From positions 68,762,670 to 68,826,669 of the forward strand of contig CP154954.1 in the NCBI GenBank assembly GCA_039621445.1: a DNA stretch of 64,000 bases, written 5' to 3'. Position numbers and translations under genes: made by a program. A model generated the notes under the pieces. The model made no database searches and was not told the DNA's origin. It was given only the letters and a program-made list of their open reading frames with translations. Below are positions 63,190 through 64,000 of this stretch, one piece after another (positions within the stretch are counted from its first letter, which is position 1; each line of letters begins with the position of its first letter). The DNA comes from Euglena gracilis (Eukaryota > Euglenida > Euglenophyceae > Euglenales).

Positions 63190-64000
63190 CCCCTCCCCCT
63201 CTCTCTCCACGGGGAAAACCCCAGCGTGAAGGGACAGAGAATTTTGGGGCGGGCCTTCAAATGCCCAAACACTGTGTTTCCAGTTGTTTTTTCAACGTCA
63301 TTGACAAAAACATGGGAAAACATGTTTTTTTCAGAAAAATGGCAGGAAAGAAAAGTTTGATTTGAGGGGGTGGACCCGGCTAGGGTAGGGGGGTTCGAAC
63401 CATAGACACTTAGTGACCTGGGGGGGGGGGGGCACTCTGGGCCCAAACCCACCTTCCCGCTTTTTCCGAAAACACTCTGACCCCGACCCGGGGGGGGATC
63501 AATTGCCCACAAATGTGTCAGTTTTGGGGTCGTCCAAATCACGGATCCACTTAAAATCTGTGTGACCCCACCCCTAGGGTGGTTTTCAAGAGTGGGCAGG
63601 CGGGTTGGGACCACTAACCCCCCCCCCCCGGGGTGGGATGCGCAGTGTCTTCTCAGGGGTTTCAACCGGTTTTGGATGGGTTTTGGTGGATGGGTGGGTG
63701 GGTTGGGAGGCTTTCTTCAGGGGGGGGATAATTGATATCGGAGGCCTTCGGAAAAATTGATATCAGGAATATACACATTTCTGCTTGAGGGGACTTAGAA
63801 ATTTTTCAGTTGTGAGGTTCAGAACACCGCAACACCCACGTCGATGCAGGCAAGCACAAATCAACACGCTTGAAGTTCTATGCACAGATAGGACGCACTC
63901 AATCCTGTGAACAGTGGTGCACCTGTGAGAAAAATTGGAGCACCTGTGAGAAAAATTGGTACTGGGGGGGGGGAACAAAACACAATAGCACACCTGTTGA
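63190..64000. other. Right end of the window
   Basis: Contains G/C-run sequence (63360-63640), then from about 63740 the start of an AAATTGCGG-family repeat (GGAGGCCTTCGGAAAAATTG, CTGCTTGAGGGGACT). No gene recognised. Confidence 0.5.

Overview
The window is nuclear DNA from a eukaryote with a large, repeat-rich genome. One gene family is recognisable, and it is split by GT-AG introns of 0.3-2.5 kb; almost everything else is transposon-derived. The DNA is full of G/C homopolymer runs, GC-rich hairpins and long mono- or dinucleotide tracts. I cannot name the species; a marine protist or alga would fit, but that is a guess.

The gene is L-2-hydroxyglutarate dehydrogenase (FAD-dependent, mitochondrial). 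It is present twice in direct tandem orientation on the minus strand. Copy B (40462-56648, 12 exons) has all exons in frame and joins into a 465- or 479-residue protein, depending on which exon 1 donor is used. Copy A (923-24276) has the same 12-exon layout but is a young pseudogene. A 731-bp hAT-like transposon sits in exon 7, the exon 7 donor GT has become GG, and most of exon 11 with its acceptor is deleted. Exons of the two copies are nearly identical (exon 4 is 91/91 by eye) while introns differ by many substitutions, element insertions and two local inversions.

Layout, left to right: 1-922, flank and 3' side of copy A; 923-24276, copy A; 24277-40461, a transposon-filled spacer with no recognised gene; 40462-56648, copy B; 56649-64000, more transposons, including a 5.2-kb element carrying a 19-bp satellite array.

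The mobile DNA consists mostly of short elements that start with CAGG (or a close variant), end with the inverted complement, and are flanked by 7-8 bp target duplications. Comparing A with B gives the empty site for several of them. At least ten families occur and they are nested up to three deep (34051-36934, 41910-42834, 58001-63189). Two elements (27571-28497 and 35478-36221) hold decayed pieces of what looks like a hAT transposase, which suggests the superfamily for the rest. A second type, with CAAGCACCTCTG ends, carries arrays of an 18-bp minisatellite. Different families share one GC hairpin module set beside an AAAATTTT stretch. No tRNA, rRNA, CRISPR array or second protein gene could be supported.
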